DNA of 64,000 nt from Rhodopirellula sp. (GTDB taxonomy: Bacteria > Planctomycetota > Planctomycetia > Pirellulales > Pirellulaceae): positions 6,018-70,017 of the forward strand of contig NZVD01000081.1 in NCBI GenBank assembly GCA_002701385.1, written 5' to 3'. Shown here piece after piece: positions 39,603 through 49,966 of this stretch. The notes beneath the pieces are model-generated. The model was given only the letters and a program-made list of their open reading frames with translations, searched no databases and was not told the origin of the DNA. The first letter of the stretch is position 1. Every line of letters begins with the position of its first letter. The translations under genes and the position numbers were made by a program.

Positions 39603-41271
39603 TTCCCAATGGGCGGCCAGACTTCCTGCCTATCAAAAAATCACTCGAGCATTGTGTCTGTTTTTCATAACAACCTCTGCATTCACTCTGCCGTCAGTCA
39701 CTGCTCAGGGTCCCCCCGCTCCAGAACTTCCCTGGCAACAGGATCGACTAAGCGATCGCGTTATACCATTTTCGATCGCTAACTCCACAACTGCTAAACA
39801 GATGTTGGAGATCTCTGGCATTGGTGACAGCCAATTGAGATTCCTGATCGACTTTGAACCGATTGCTGGCAAGGACATCGATACCACAGGTTTTGTCCTA
39901 CGTCACCTTCACTCTCTGGACACCAGCGATGTAAAACGCTGGTCGGGCAATCACACACTGGACACCGCATCATTATTGACTGCGTTTACAGAGACACCTG
40001 ATGATTACCGTGTCGACTTTTATCGCATCCCCGGACGAGTGCAGCGAATCCAACGCCAGCCTATTGTTGAAGAAGCGGCTCGCTTACTGGGCTTTCGCTC
40101 TTTCTTCTGGGTTTGGATTAAACCGGACCACTCCAAAATCCCTGTACGTATAGCCACTCGCAAACTGCCGATCGCTTGGTTTCCCGATGAATGGAAATCA
40201 CCAGCACAACCGGCCAACTTTGAACAAACCCCGAGCCAAGCCCGGACTCAAAAATCAAATTCTCTCGCGCCAGACGCATCCTTTGAATTGGACCACCCCA
40301 TAGCTGTCGATGGACTTTTCTTAAAAATAGCAGAAGAGCAGGGTACTCGTGAAATTGTCATGGCAGCCAAGCGAATCGAATGGTTACCTCAACATCCCTC
40401 GCCGGAAGAGAAAATCAATGACGGGATCGCGTTGCTCAGTCGTTTTGGCTTTGATGCCGGATTGCTTGATGACCTTCGGCGATCGAATGGCAAGACGATG
40501 AATATCGCCGATACGGAAGCGTTCTTTCAGATTCTTTCGATCCTCAACACGGAGGAATCCCGCCGTGAAATTCAAACTGCCGCTAACCAAACTAGCGTTC
40601 CATCGCCATCCGTATCTGACTTCCTGCAATCGACTCGCAATCTTCAAGGGCAATTGATTTCGCTTTCTGCCGATGTGCGTCAGATTACTAAAGTGGAAAT
40701 CAACAATGAAAAAATGAAACTCCGTCTAGGATTAGACCATTACTGGCAACTAGATGCTTTCGTCTATCTGGGGGAGGAGGCCATTCAACTGAAAGCGAAC
40801 GAAGCCGATGAATCAGGACTCATCTATAAGTACCGCTACCCGGTGCAAATTTGTGTAATCGAATTACCGAAAACACTACAAACTGCCCACAAACAGATTC
40901 AGCACGGGACTTACCGGAGCAATTCACTCCACGAAGAAATCTCTCTACATGGATTTTTCTTCAAGCTCTGGACCTATCAGTCTGCGCGGACCATGCAATC
41001 CGGCAACAATCGAGTCCAATTGAGCCCACTCTTTATTGCCAGCAATATCACCGTCCACGAACCGGCGGATCTCCGAGGTCGCCGAGCAAGCATCTACCTC
41101 GGAATTGGATTCGTCGTAGCGTTACTGATTATTTCCGGCTTCCTCGTGAAAACCAAGCGTGTTGACGAAGGAGCCCGCAAGCAGACTGAAGCGACCAGGC
41201 ATCAGGGGGGGATCGATCAGGACTTCCTGTCCAGTTTTGAGCAACCTAAAGAGGCGGAAGCCGAAGAGTAA
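39595..41271 (+). CDS. Hypothetical membrane-anchored protein sharing motifs with the preceding gene
   Basis: Signal peptide, C-terminal TM; QGQLISLSADVRQITK...ISLHGFFFKLWTYQ...LSPLFIASN; overlaps upstream stop (ATGAATAA). Confidence 0.55.
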   Translation: MNNSQWAARLPAYQKITRALCLFFITTSAFTLPSVTAQGPPAPELPWQQDRLSDRVIPFSIANSTTAKQMLEISGIGDSQLRFLIDFEPIAGKDIDTTGFVLRHLHSLDTSDVKRWSGNHTLDTASLLTAFTETPDDYRVDFYRIPGRVQRIQRQPIVEEAARLLGFRSFFWVWIKPDHSKIPVRIATRKLPIAWFPDEWKSPAQPANFEQTPSQARTQKSNSLAPDASFELDHPIAVDGLFLKIAEEQGTREIVMAAKRIEWLPQHPSPEEKINDGIALLSRFGFDAGLLDDLRRSNGKTMNIADTEAFFQILSILNTEESRREIQTAANQTSVPSPSVSDFLQSTRNLQGQLISLSADVRQITKVEINNEKMKLRLGLDHYWQLDAFVYLGEEAIQLKANEADESGLIYKYRYPVQICVIELPKTLQTAHKQIQHGTYRSNSLHEEISLHGFFFKLWTYQSARTMQSGNNRVQLSPLFIASNITVHEPADLRGRRASIYLGIGFVVALLIISGFLVKTKRVDEGARKQTEATRHQGGIDQDFLSSFEQPKEAEAEE

Positions 41272-41373
41272 AACTGCCGAGATTCCGCTTGCCACATCTT
41301 GACGTTGAATCTGAGTCACGGACAATGTCAGGCAGTGTTGTTTTATTGAAATCAGATAACCATTAGTGCCTGA

Positions 41374-42330
<957 letters not shown>

Positions 42331-42390
42331 GAACTACTGAGAGCCACCATTCAGTGCACCGACCTGATTGGAATCTACCATCAAATCAGA

Positions 42391-42423
42391 GAAAGGCAGC
42401 TATTCAACCAATAGCTGCCTTTC
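42391..42423 (+). terminator. Rho-independent terminator downstream of mdh
   Basis: Perfect 14-bp inverted repeat GAAAGGCAGCTATT-caacc-AATAGCTGCCTTTC, ending in a short T-rich run. Confidence 0.8.
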
Positions 42424-42543
42424 TTCATGCGCGGATAACAATCAAAGTTTGAGACGATATCTCCATTGACGTAAGCAAGCTGTTTTAAGTACAAATCTGC
42501 CGCGAATATCCAGACGATTAATTGTCAGTTTGGGGAATGGTCA

Positions 42544-43050
42544 ATGGAGTCTGACAACCTGAGCTTCTTTACACAACGGCAACACCCGCAATGGGCAGTG
42601 GTTGACGTACGGACTGTCGTGAACGAGGCAATACGCCGTGTAAATACCAGACTGGAGGAGTACCAATCTAATTGGGAATTTGTCTGTGACGACGAGTCCA
42701 TCCTCACGTACGGTGACCAGAACTGGTTAACGATGGCTTTGGAGAATCTCATGCTCAATGCAGTAGAGCATTCACCTAAATCCTCAGCATTATGCATCGA
42801 AATCCAAGCAGTCAATCAAACGATTGAATTACACATTATCGATCGTGGGCCGGGAATTGTCCCTGGAAATGAATATCGCATTTTTAAACCGTTTTACACG
42901 ACTCGCCCCGGTGCGACCGGCCTAGGGCTTGCCAACGTAAGAACTGTTATGGAAAAGCATGGTGGTGGAATCCGCGTCGGAAACCAACCTGACGGCGGAG
43001 CAATCATCACGCTTATCCTACAAACCATAAGGCGAACACAAGCGGCTTAA
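42544..43050 (+). CDS. Histidine-kinase-type ATPase domain protein lacking a recognisable H-box domain
   Basis: ALENLMLNAVEHSP (N-box), IIDRGPGI (G1), TGLGLANVRTVMEKHGGGI (G2). Confidence 0.8.
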   Translation: MESDNLSFFTQRQHPQWAVVDVRTVVNEAIRRVNTRLEEYQSNWEFVCDDESILTYGDQNWLTMALENLMLNAVEHSPKSSALCIEIQAVNQTIELHIIDRGPGIVPGNEYRIFKPFYTTRPGATGLGLANVRTVMEKHGGGIRVGNQPDGGAIITLILQTIRRTQAA

Positions 43051-43066
43051 CCCGCTTCACTAAGTT

Positions 43067-44491
43067 ATGAATCTAATTCAGCAACTAATCATCCCAGCCT
43101 TCCAACGCTTTCGCGAAGCTAGTTTTCGCGTTCGGGCGACGGCTGCCATATGCCTGTTGTTGATTATCGTCTCATTCTCAGCAATGGCCCTACGCTCGCC
43201 ATCGATCGAAATGGTACCGCTGCATGAAAATCATGAATTTACAAACACCGAAATTACACAGGTCACTCAACACTTTGTCGCCGCTGGATTAAATCACTGG
43301 GAACTCAAGAGCAAGCAGATCTTCATACCCAAGCAGCAACGTATTGAATATCTCACCGCACTGGACGGTAAGTTTGAACCACACACTCTCAATTCAGACG
43401 TCGACTCGGTTCTAAATAACGGAAGTATTCTCGACACTCAAAGTTTACGAGAAATGCGACTTCGTAATGCGCGTGAAAAAGACTTGGCTCGCATCATCAT
43501 GCAGATTCCTGGAGTAGAAGAAGCTCAGATCAATATCGACGATCACCAACAACGGGGATTATCGGGCAAGACCGAAATGACTGCGCTGGCAGCCATCAAG
43601 GCCAGTCAAAACAACGAAGTCACTCTCGAAATGTCAGAAGCAATTCGGGAAGTCACAGCGGCAAGATTCGCCGGACTTGACCGCAACCATGTTGTTGTCG
43701 TCGATCTCAATACTGGCCATACGTTTGGAGCCACCAATTCAAATTACAACACCTCCAGCCTCGACATGGCACTGCGAAACTACGAACGCTGGTGGCGAGG
43801 CCGCATTTCCAATCTGCTAATTGACATTCCCAATGTACGAATTGAAGTCGGACTTTACCCTGTCGCTAAATCGGAGTCGGATACCGTCTCTCAGGCCGTG
43901 AAAGCTTCCGTCTCCGTAGGGATTCCAGATTCATATATTCAGCAAGTAGCGAATAATCGTCGTGCAACCTCCATCCAACAACAGCAGGCGACGGCCGACG
44001 AAGTTAAACAGAATGTGATTGAATTAGTGCAAGGCGTCATTCCAGTCGTGCCTCACACCACCATTGAAGAATTTGATGTCCACGTGGCTAGGATTCTTGA
44101 CCTCACCGCGGATCAAACAAACAACTCCGCTACACACTGGACAGCCCAGCTACAAAGCCTGTGGCGAGAAATCATCATGTCCACGTTGGTGCTCTCTTTC
44201 ATTGCCACACTGGTATGGAAAAACAACAAACCGTCGGCTACAGAAAGTTGGGACAAACAGCCCCTGCAACCTCTGAGAGAAACTCAAACAGATTCACTGT
44301 CACCTCTCCATGACATTCAGGATGAAGTCCAATTTAGTCACGGCCCCCATCTAGAAAAGCCACCAGTGATTCCGGAAACTGAGACCCTGTTGGAACCTAC
44401 GCTCAAAGACGAACTCAATGCACTGGTCGATCAAGCACCGGCCGATGCTGCGGACATTCTTAAAAAATGGATCAGTAGCACGTCGCAATGA
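43067..44491 (+). CDS. fliF: Flagellar M-ring protein FliF (divergent)
   Basis: EKDLARIIMQIPGVEEAQINI secretin-ring-like region, C-terminal LNALVDQAPADAADILKKWIS, first gene of the flagellar cluster. Confidence 0.8.
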   Translation: MNLIQQLIIPAFQRFREASFRVRATAAICLLLIIVSFSAMALRSPSIEMVPLHENHEFTNTEITQVTQHFVAAGLNHWELKSKQIFIPKQQRIEYLTALDGKFEPHTLNSDVDSVLNNGSILDTQSLREMRLRNAREKDLARIIMQIPGVEEAQINIDDHQQRGLSGKTEMTALAAIKASQNNEVTLEMSEAIREVTAARFAGLDRNHVVVVDLNTGHTFGATNSNYNTSSLDMALRNYERWWRGRISNLLIDIPNVRIEVGLYPVAKSESDTVSQAVKASVSVGIPDSYIQQVANNRRATSIQQQQATADEVKQNVIELVQGVIPVVPHTTIEEFDVHVARILDLTADQTNNSATHWTAQLQSLWREIIMSTLVLSFIATLVWKNNKPSATESWDKQPLQPLRETQTDSLSPLHDIQDEVQFSHGPHLEKPPVIPETETLLEPTLKDELNALVDQAPADAADILKKWISSTSQ

Positions 44492-45564
44492 TGGACCAAA
44501 GCACAATCCGGCAAGCAGCCATTCTGATTTCAAGCTTGGATTCAGACCAGGCAGATCAATTGCTGTTACGCCTCGACCCAACTGAGGCCCAGCGAATCCG
44601 AGAAGCCGTATCAGCGTTAACTGAAGAAGACTTACTGGCAAGTCAGGAAGTCATCGAAGATTTCCTAGCCAGCTACACAAAAGACACTGTCAAATCCAAC
44701 CATACTCCCCACGAAGACAGCGACATCGAAGGTAATGCGTCTGTCGACAGCGTTGCACAGATTGCTTCTGCGAAGCTTTCGTTTCGCTCTGCAGAGTCAC
44801 TGGATTTACAATGCCTGTATCAAGTTTCCCCACCAGTTATTGCTCAATTCCTTGGCAGCATACACGCGCAGATTGCCGCCACGATACTAACTCACGTGCC
44901 TCCGGATTTTTCTGGCATTATTCTTTCCTATCTGCCACCAGAGCAGCAAAATGAGATACTGGATCGCATTTCTAACAATGCTCCTTGCCCATCCACCCAA
45001 CTCCATACCATTTTCAATTTACTAAGTGACTGCCTGCTTAATCTTCAGGATGGCGACAACTTTACGCCTCAACAAACAGCCAATGCCATTGAAGTCGCTT
45101 CTCATGACAATTTCCTGCACCGCACACTCTCTGCCATAGAGGCCAACGGTACAGAGTTAAGTAGTCTGGAACATTGGAATACTCGAAAACGCAATGACGG
45201 CCCGATTGAAGCTTGCTCCCGTTCGTTACTGCAAAACACCAGCCATATATCAAATATCGTATTGAAATTTGATGATATCACCTTGCTTGATGACAAATCG
45301 CTGGCTCGGCTTTTCCATCAAGTCGAGCATGAAGTGCTTTTACTGGCATTGGCAGGTGCAACACCTGAAATCGTGCAACGTATTACCTCTCCGTTAGCCC
45401 CGCAGCAGGTGGAGAAATTCGCTGCCAGACTCGAGTCGATCTCTGGAGTCTCCTTGCAGCAAATCGACGACGCTCAACAATCCATTGCTCTCCAAGCCAG
45501 CAAAATGGCCAATGAGAACGCAATTCATTTCATTGAACAGAAACGCTTTCAGGCTGCCGCGTAA
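44488..45564 (+). CDS. fliG: Flagellar motor switch protein FliG (divergent)
   Basis: PPVIAQFLGSIHAQIAATILTHVPPDFSGIILSYLPPEQQNEIL; LKFDDITLLDDKSLARLFHQVEHEVLLLALAGA; position after fliF. Confidence 0.85.
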   Translation: MMDQSTIRQAAILISSLDSDQADQLLLRLDPTEAQRIREAVSALTEEDLLASQEVIEDFLASYTKDTVKSNHTPHEDSDIEGNASVDSVAQIASAKLSFRSAESLDLQCLYQVSPPVIAQFLGSIHAQIAATILTHVPPDFSGIILSYLPPEQQNEILDRISNNAPCPSTQLHTIFNLLSDCLLNLQDGDNFTPQQTANAIEVASHDNFLHRTLSAIEANGTELSSLEHWNTRKRNDGPIEACSRSLLQNTSHISNIVLKFDDITLLDDKSLARLFHQVEHEVLLLALAGATPEIVQRITSPLAPQQVEKFAARLESISGVSLQQIDDAQQSIALQASKMANENAIHFIEQKRFQAAA

Positions 45565-45649
45565 AACTGGGCTTGATTTTTCAGCCTATTTCTAGGAAAA
45601 GTTACGCCGCGATCGGTTTTTTAGATAGTGCCGAACAAGGAATCGTTCC

Positions 45650-46111
45650 ATGAAAGAAAACACTCACCCACAAGAGCGTTCTCCTGAGTCCAATATCGAC
45701 TCAGACAAGGTAACTGATCCAGCCGCACTTCAATCCAAACTCGACCAATGCGATACGCTGCTCGACCAACTGGAGAGTGATCAAACACTCAAAGTTTCTT
45801 CGAAGGAAACGCCTCCGAAGGCGACAGCGTATCCCGAGTTTGGAATGAAGACGGCTTCTGTTGACCGCCAAGGCTACAGGTCGACTCTACGTATTCGAAT
45901 CTGCCAAACCGATGTCTCACACTCCACTTTGTTACAACTAAAACCCGGCGACATTCTTGCCAGCCAGGAATCCACAGAACATCCTGTCGAACTCCTCTGG
46001 TTAGGGAAGGTCATCGGCACTGGCCGGCTGAGACTACAGGAAAACGAGTATGTCATTGACATCGAGGAACTCAACGACTTTAAGTCAGGAGGGATCCACT
46101 ATGACATTTAA
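45650..46111 (+). CDS. fliN: FliN/FliM-type SpoA-domain motor switch protein
   Basis: LQLKPGDILASQESTEHPVELLWLGKVIGTGRLRLQENEYVIDIEEL. Confidence 0.75.
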   Translation: MKENTHPQERSPESNIDSDKVTDPAALQSKLDQCDTLLDQLESDQTLKVSSKETPPKATAYPEFGMKTASVDRQGYRSTLRIRICQTDVSHSTLLQLKPGDILASQESTEHPVELLWLGKVIGTGRLRLQENEYVIDIEELNDFKSGGIHYDI

Positions 46112-46682
46112 CTCGGCTAGGACAATCGGGGTTATTCTCAGTATCCTACTAATCAGTCTCTCGACAGAGCCAACTTGGGGACAAACGAACTCACCTGAGG
46201 AATCTCAGCAGGAACCTCTTTCATATCTCAGCCTACCTCTCCAACCACGTTCGGATAGGCTCGAGCAACAATCCACTGCATCAGGCCAAGCCCGTAATAG
46301 CCACAGCATTCCTGGGATGAATGAATCGATGGTGAAAATGGGAGGTTCGCTGGCAATCGTCCTCAGTTTATTCCTGGGACTCGTATGGGTTACGAAACGA
46401 CGTCGCCCCAGAGGATACCAACTTACCAATCAAACGTTGGAAGTGATCGGACAAACCCCTCTATCCAAGAACCACACCTTGCACATTGTCAAACTTGGCC
46501 AACGCCTGCTGCTTGTGTCGGCCGGTGAATCCGAAGTCACATGTCTGTCCGAGATTACGGATCCCGTGGAAATAGAACAATTGCTTACCTCTGCTACCAC
46601 GACCTTACCAAAACGCTCCACATTTAAATCATTGTTTGCTCAGTATGATCAGGACACTAATCAGTTATTTACTGACCCCTAA
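46101..46682 (+). CDS. fliO: Flagellar biosynthetic protein FliO-like
   Basis: TM then LEVIGQTPLSKNHTLHIVKLGQRLLLVSAGESEVTCLSEI; between fliN and fliP; internal start chosen. Confidence 0.75.
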   Translation: MTFNSARTIGVILSILLISLSTEPTWGQTNSPEESQQEPLSYLSLPLQPRSDRLEQQSTASGQARNSHSIPGMNESMVKMGGSLAIVLSLFLGLVWVTKRRRPRGYQLTNQTLEVIGQTPLSKNHTLHIVKLGQRLLLVSAGESEVTCLSEITDPVEIEQLLTSATTTLPKRSTFKSLFAQYDQDTNQLFTDP

Positions 46683-47645
46683 ATGAAGCAATCCACGTTT
46701 CAATCCCTGATGCCAAAGCGACTCGCATTTTCGACAAAATTAAATCGAATGCGGGCTGTCATTGCTGCGCTCTTTATAGCAGCATTTCCAATTGCCTGCC
46801 TCGATGCAGATGTCAACTACACGTTCGAAGAGCAAACTGAAGTAGCTACGCAATCACGGCCAGACACAACGCTGACGAGTAATGACACGCAGCATTTCTC
46901 AGAGACCACTGAAACGCTCCAGTCCATTAGCCGCCTTGGAGAATTGGAGTCTCCGGAACAGGCAATGAGCAGTTTGAAACTGTTTGCCATGGTAACGTTA
47001 CTCAGCACTGCACCCGCGATGCTGCTGATGACGACTTCGTTCCTGAGAATCTCCATCGTACTGAGCCTTCTACGCCAAGCATTAGGCACTCAACAGAATC
47101 CAAGCAATCAGGTCATAGCAGCGTTAGCTTTATTTATGAGTGCTCTGGTCATGGCTCCAACCTGGAACACTGTTTATTACGAGGCGATTGTCCCGTACAG
47201 CAATCAGGAAATCACCGGCAACCAGGCGTGGGATATTAGCCGGGCTTCACTGGTAACGTTTATGGGGACGCAAATCGACAACACAGGCAACACCGATGAC
47301 GTCTGGCTATTTTATGACTATCTACCTCAACCGGAGGCTGAGAACCAGCCGTCCTATATGGCAGCCAATTACTCAGCACAAACGCCGACCAGCTACCATC
47401 AAATACCATTACAAGCTTTACTCCCTGCTTTCATGATTAGTGAATTAAAGACCGCCTTCCTCATCGGCTTTTTGGTGTTCCTACCATTCCTCGTAATTGA
47501 CTTGGTCGTGAGTGCCACCACTAACTCCATGGGGATGATGATGCTCCCACCAACCACCGTTTCACTTCCTTTTAAACTCATGCTATTTGTGATGGTAGAT
47601 GGCTGGCATTTACTCGTTGGCACTTTGCTCGACAGCTTTACTTAA
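46683..47645 (+). CDS. fliP: Flagellar biosynthetic protein FliP
   Basis: SFLRISIVLSLLRQALGTQQNPSNQVIAALALFMS; PAFMISELKTAFLIGFLVFLPFLVIDLVV. Confidence 0.95.
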   Translation: MKQSTFQSLMPKRLAFSTKLNRMRAVIAALFIAAFPIACLDADVNYTFEEQTEVATQSRPDTTLTSNDTQHFSETTETLQSISRLGELESPEQAMSSLKLFAMVTLLSTAPAMLLMTTSFLRISIVLSLLRQALGTQQNPSNQVIAALALFMSALVMAPTWNTVYYEAIVPYSNQEITGNQAWDISRASLVTFMGTQIDNTGNTDDVWLFYDYLPQPEAENQPSYMAANYSAQTPTSYHQIPLQALLPAFMISELKTAFLIGFLVFLPFLVIDLVVSATTNSMGMMMLPPTTVSLPFKLMLFVMVDGWHLLVGTLLDSFT

Positions 47646-47660
47646 CCAGGAATTACCGTT

Positions 47661-47936
47661 ATGCAGCATGAGCAAACTATCGAATTTGGCCAACAAGCCC
47701 TGATGACCACCTTGACGCTGATCGCGCCGATCCTCATCGTAGCCATACTTGTCGGGCTACTTGTGGGAGTCATTCAGGCGATGACTCAAGTTCAAGATCA
47801 AACCATCAGTTACATCCCCAAACTCATTTGCATTCTGGTTGCGCTCTGCTACTCACTACCTTGGATGCTTGAAAGGCTCTCCAGTTTTACGGGAACAGTC
47901 TTTCAGAGCATACCTAACATCGTTGCCGGAGGTTAG
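47661..47936 (+). CDS. fliQ: Flagellar biosynthetic protein FliQ
   Basis: LIAPILIVAILVGLLVGVIQAMTQVQDQTISYIPKLI. Confidence 0.95.
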   Translation: MQHEQTIEFGQQALMTTLTLIAPILIVAILVGLLVGVIQAMTQVQDQTISYIPKLICILVALCYSLPWMLERLSSFTGTVFQSIPNIVAGG

Positions 47937-47938
47937 CG

Positions 47939-48718
47939 ATGCCGCCCAACCTTCCATTTACAGAATTAACGCCGGCTCTGATCTCGCTCGCATTCATGAT
48001 CAGCCTGCGTGTCATTCCCGTGATCGCCCTCGTGCCGATGGGACGGCAGCATTTTCATTGGCAAATACGAATCACGCTGGTTGTGCTGACGACCTTACTG
48101 CTTACCTCGTTCCATAGCGACAACCAGGCTTTGCTTGCATGGACCGGTGACAGTTACATTCCACCAATCCCAATGATCGTCAGTGAGTTACTGACCGGCC
48201 TGGCTTTAGGGGTTTCGATCCTTGTGGCTATCGAAGGAATACAACTGGGTGCTCAGTGGATTAGCCTTTCGAGCGGTGTCAGTTTCAAGACCACCAATCA
48301 TCAATCGGCGATTGCTAAATTCGTTTCGTTCGCAACTCTGGCGGCACTGGTCGCCTCCGGATTACACCGTGTCTTGATTACTGCAATTCTAGATTGCTAC
48401 ACATGGATTCCGCCAGGCACACTGCAATGGGATAGCCCTGAGGGCATCTGGCATCAACATATATCCATGACGCTTACCTGGAGCTTCCTCTTAGGGCTTA
48501 AGCTAGCGGCCCCTGTGATGATTGCGATGCTAGCCGTGAATCTAACCACCGGCTGGATTAGTCGACAATCTCCTCACTTTCATCAATTTGTCATTGGCAT
48601 TCCTGCCAACACTGCCATTTTATTGGTGGTGATCATGATGACACTGGGGACTGTCACTCTCGCCATGCAACAAGAAATCACCACGGTATTAGATCGTATA
48701 ACGCAGCAGCTATTTTAA
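47939..48718 (+). CDS. fliR: Flagellar biosynthetic protein FliR
   Basis: Multi-TM; SELLTGLALGVSILVAIEGIQLGAQWISLSSG; order P-Q-R-flhB. Confidence 0.9.
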   Translation: MPPNLPFTELTPALISLAFMISLRVIPVIALVPMGRQHFHWQIRITLVVLTTLLLTSFHSDNQALLAWTGDSYIPPIPMIVSELLTGLALGVSILVAIEGIQLGAQWISLSSGVSFKTTNHQSAIAKFVSFATLAALVASGLHRVLITAILDCYTWIPPGTLQWDSPEGIWHQHISMTLTWSFLLGLKLAAPVMIAMLAVNLTTGWISRQSPHFHQFVIGIPANTAILLVVIMMTLGTVTLAMQQEITTVLDRITQQLF

Positions 48719-48804
48719 TTTCCAGTTTAACTTTCAGATTCATCACGTATAAGCTCCCGCCAACTTCGGGAAGCAATGCACTTTCAACCCAAAAGTAACC
48801 ATCA

Positions 48805-49854
48805 ATGGCCAGCGATCAGACTTTACCAGCCACTCCGGCCAAACGCCTGCAAGCCCGGCGTGAGGGACGAGTTGTCAAAAGTCGCCAACTGGTGACAGCG
48901 ACTCTCCTTCTGGGTTCAACCATCCTGCTTCAATGGCAAGCATCTCCTGTCCAACGAGACTTACAGGAACTCTGGCAGAATCTCTGGAGGCAACCTCAAA
49001 ACATCGATGAACCTCTGTCTGCCATTTCCGCCCAATGGACAACAGCGGATTTTTGGTTACAAACCGCCGTTCCGATCCTTGTCTCACTTGCCCCACTCAT
49101 CACAGGGGTATTCACATTGGCTTTGCTCGGCTCTCTACTGCAAACCGGCGTGATTTTCACTCCAAATCAACTCACCCCAAATACCAACCGACTGAATCCG
49201 AATCACTGGTGGCAGCGCATCACCTCTGCTGCCTATCAAGCGGAAGTAGTAGGGAGCATGCTTCGCTCTGTCATTATCCTTTCGGTGACGGCGATAACTC
49301 TGTGGGGCCTCCGAGAAGACATTGCCATCCTCTCCGTCCTGCCTGCCAGCCAATTAACGAGCTCTGGCATTGAGATATTAACTCAGATTTTAATTCAAAT
49401 CGGTTTGGTATACCTCGCCTTCGGAAGCCTGGATTATTTTTGGCAACGTTCCAAGTTGGAGAAAAGCTTGAGAATGACACCTGAGGAATTACGCCAAGAG
49501 CGAAAGCAAAGAACACAGCAACCCCGGCAGCCCAGTCCAAAGAAAACGAGCGCGGAAAGAAAGATACTCCGGCAAACTTTGGCTGATGCCGCGATAGTCG
49601 TTTACACACCAGGCGGTGCGGTTGTTGCAATAGCCTATGATCCACTTCAGATGGACGTCCCACGCATTCAGAAAATTTGGCGTAAGGAATCTCAGCAAAA
49701 CCCAACGCAAGAGGAGGTCTTATCCGCTGCCAGAACGGTTGGAATAGACTGCGTACAACACCACCGACTAACGACCCTCATCGCATCCACGTTACAGTCG
49801 GGACAGCAGATTCCACCTCCCCTGTATCAGGAAGTCGCAAACCTGTTTCGATAA
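48805..49854 (+). CDS. flhB: Flagellar biosynthetic protein FlhB without an NPTH motif
   Basis: PATPAKRLQARREGRVVKSRQL N-term; EEL(R)QERKQR; VVYTPGGAVVAIAYDPLQMDVP aligns with the FlhB cleavage region. Confidence 0.9.
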   Translation: MASDQTLPATPAKRLQARREGRVVKSRQLVTATLLLGSTILLQWQASPVQRDLQELWQNLWRQPQNIDEPLSAISAQWTTADFWLQTAVPILVSLAPLITGVFTLALLGSLLQTGVIFTPNQLTPNTNRLNPNHWWQRITSAAYQAEVVGSMLRSVIILSVTAITLWGLREDIAILSVLPASQLTSSGIEILTQILIQIGLVYLAFGSLDYFWQRSKLEKSLRMTPEELRQERKQRTQQPRQPSPKKTSAERKILRQTLADAAIVVYTPGGAVVAIAYDPLQMDVPRIQKIWRKESQQNPTQEEVLSAARTVGIDCVQHHRLTTLIASTLQSGQQIPPPLYQEVANLFR

Positions 49855-49966
49855 GCCTAAACATATCCATTATTTGTCTTCTTTTTGCTGATTGTCCAAA
49901 GACAAAATGCTCGAAATAGAGTTATAGAAGCAAATGGCAACAAAACAGCACAGGCACCGGTAAACC

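Noticed and set aside
49274-49705. 143-aa minus-strand ORF over flhB
   Set aside because: Antisense to a recognised flagellar gene, no motif.
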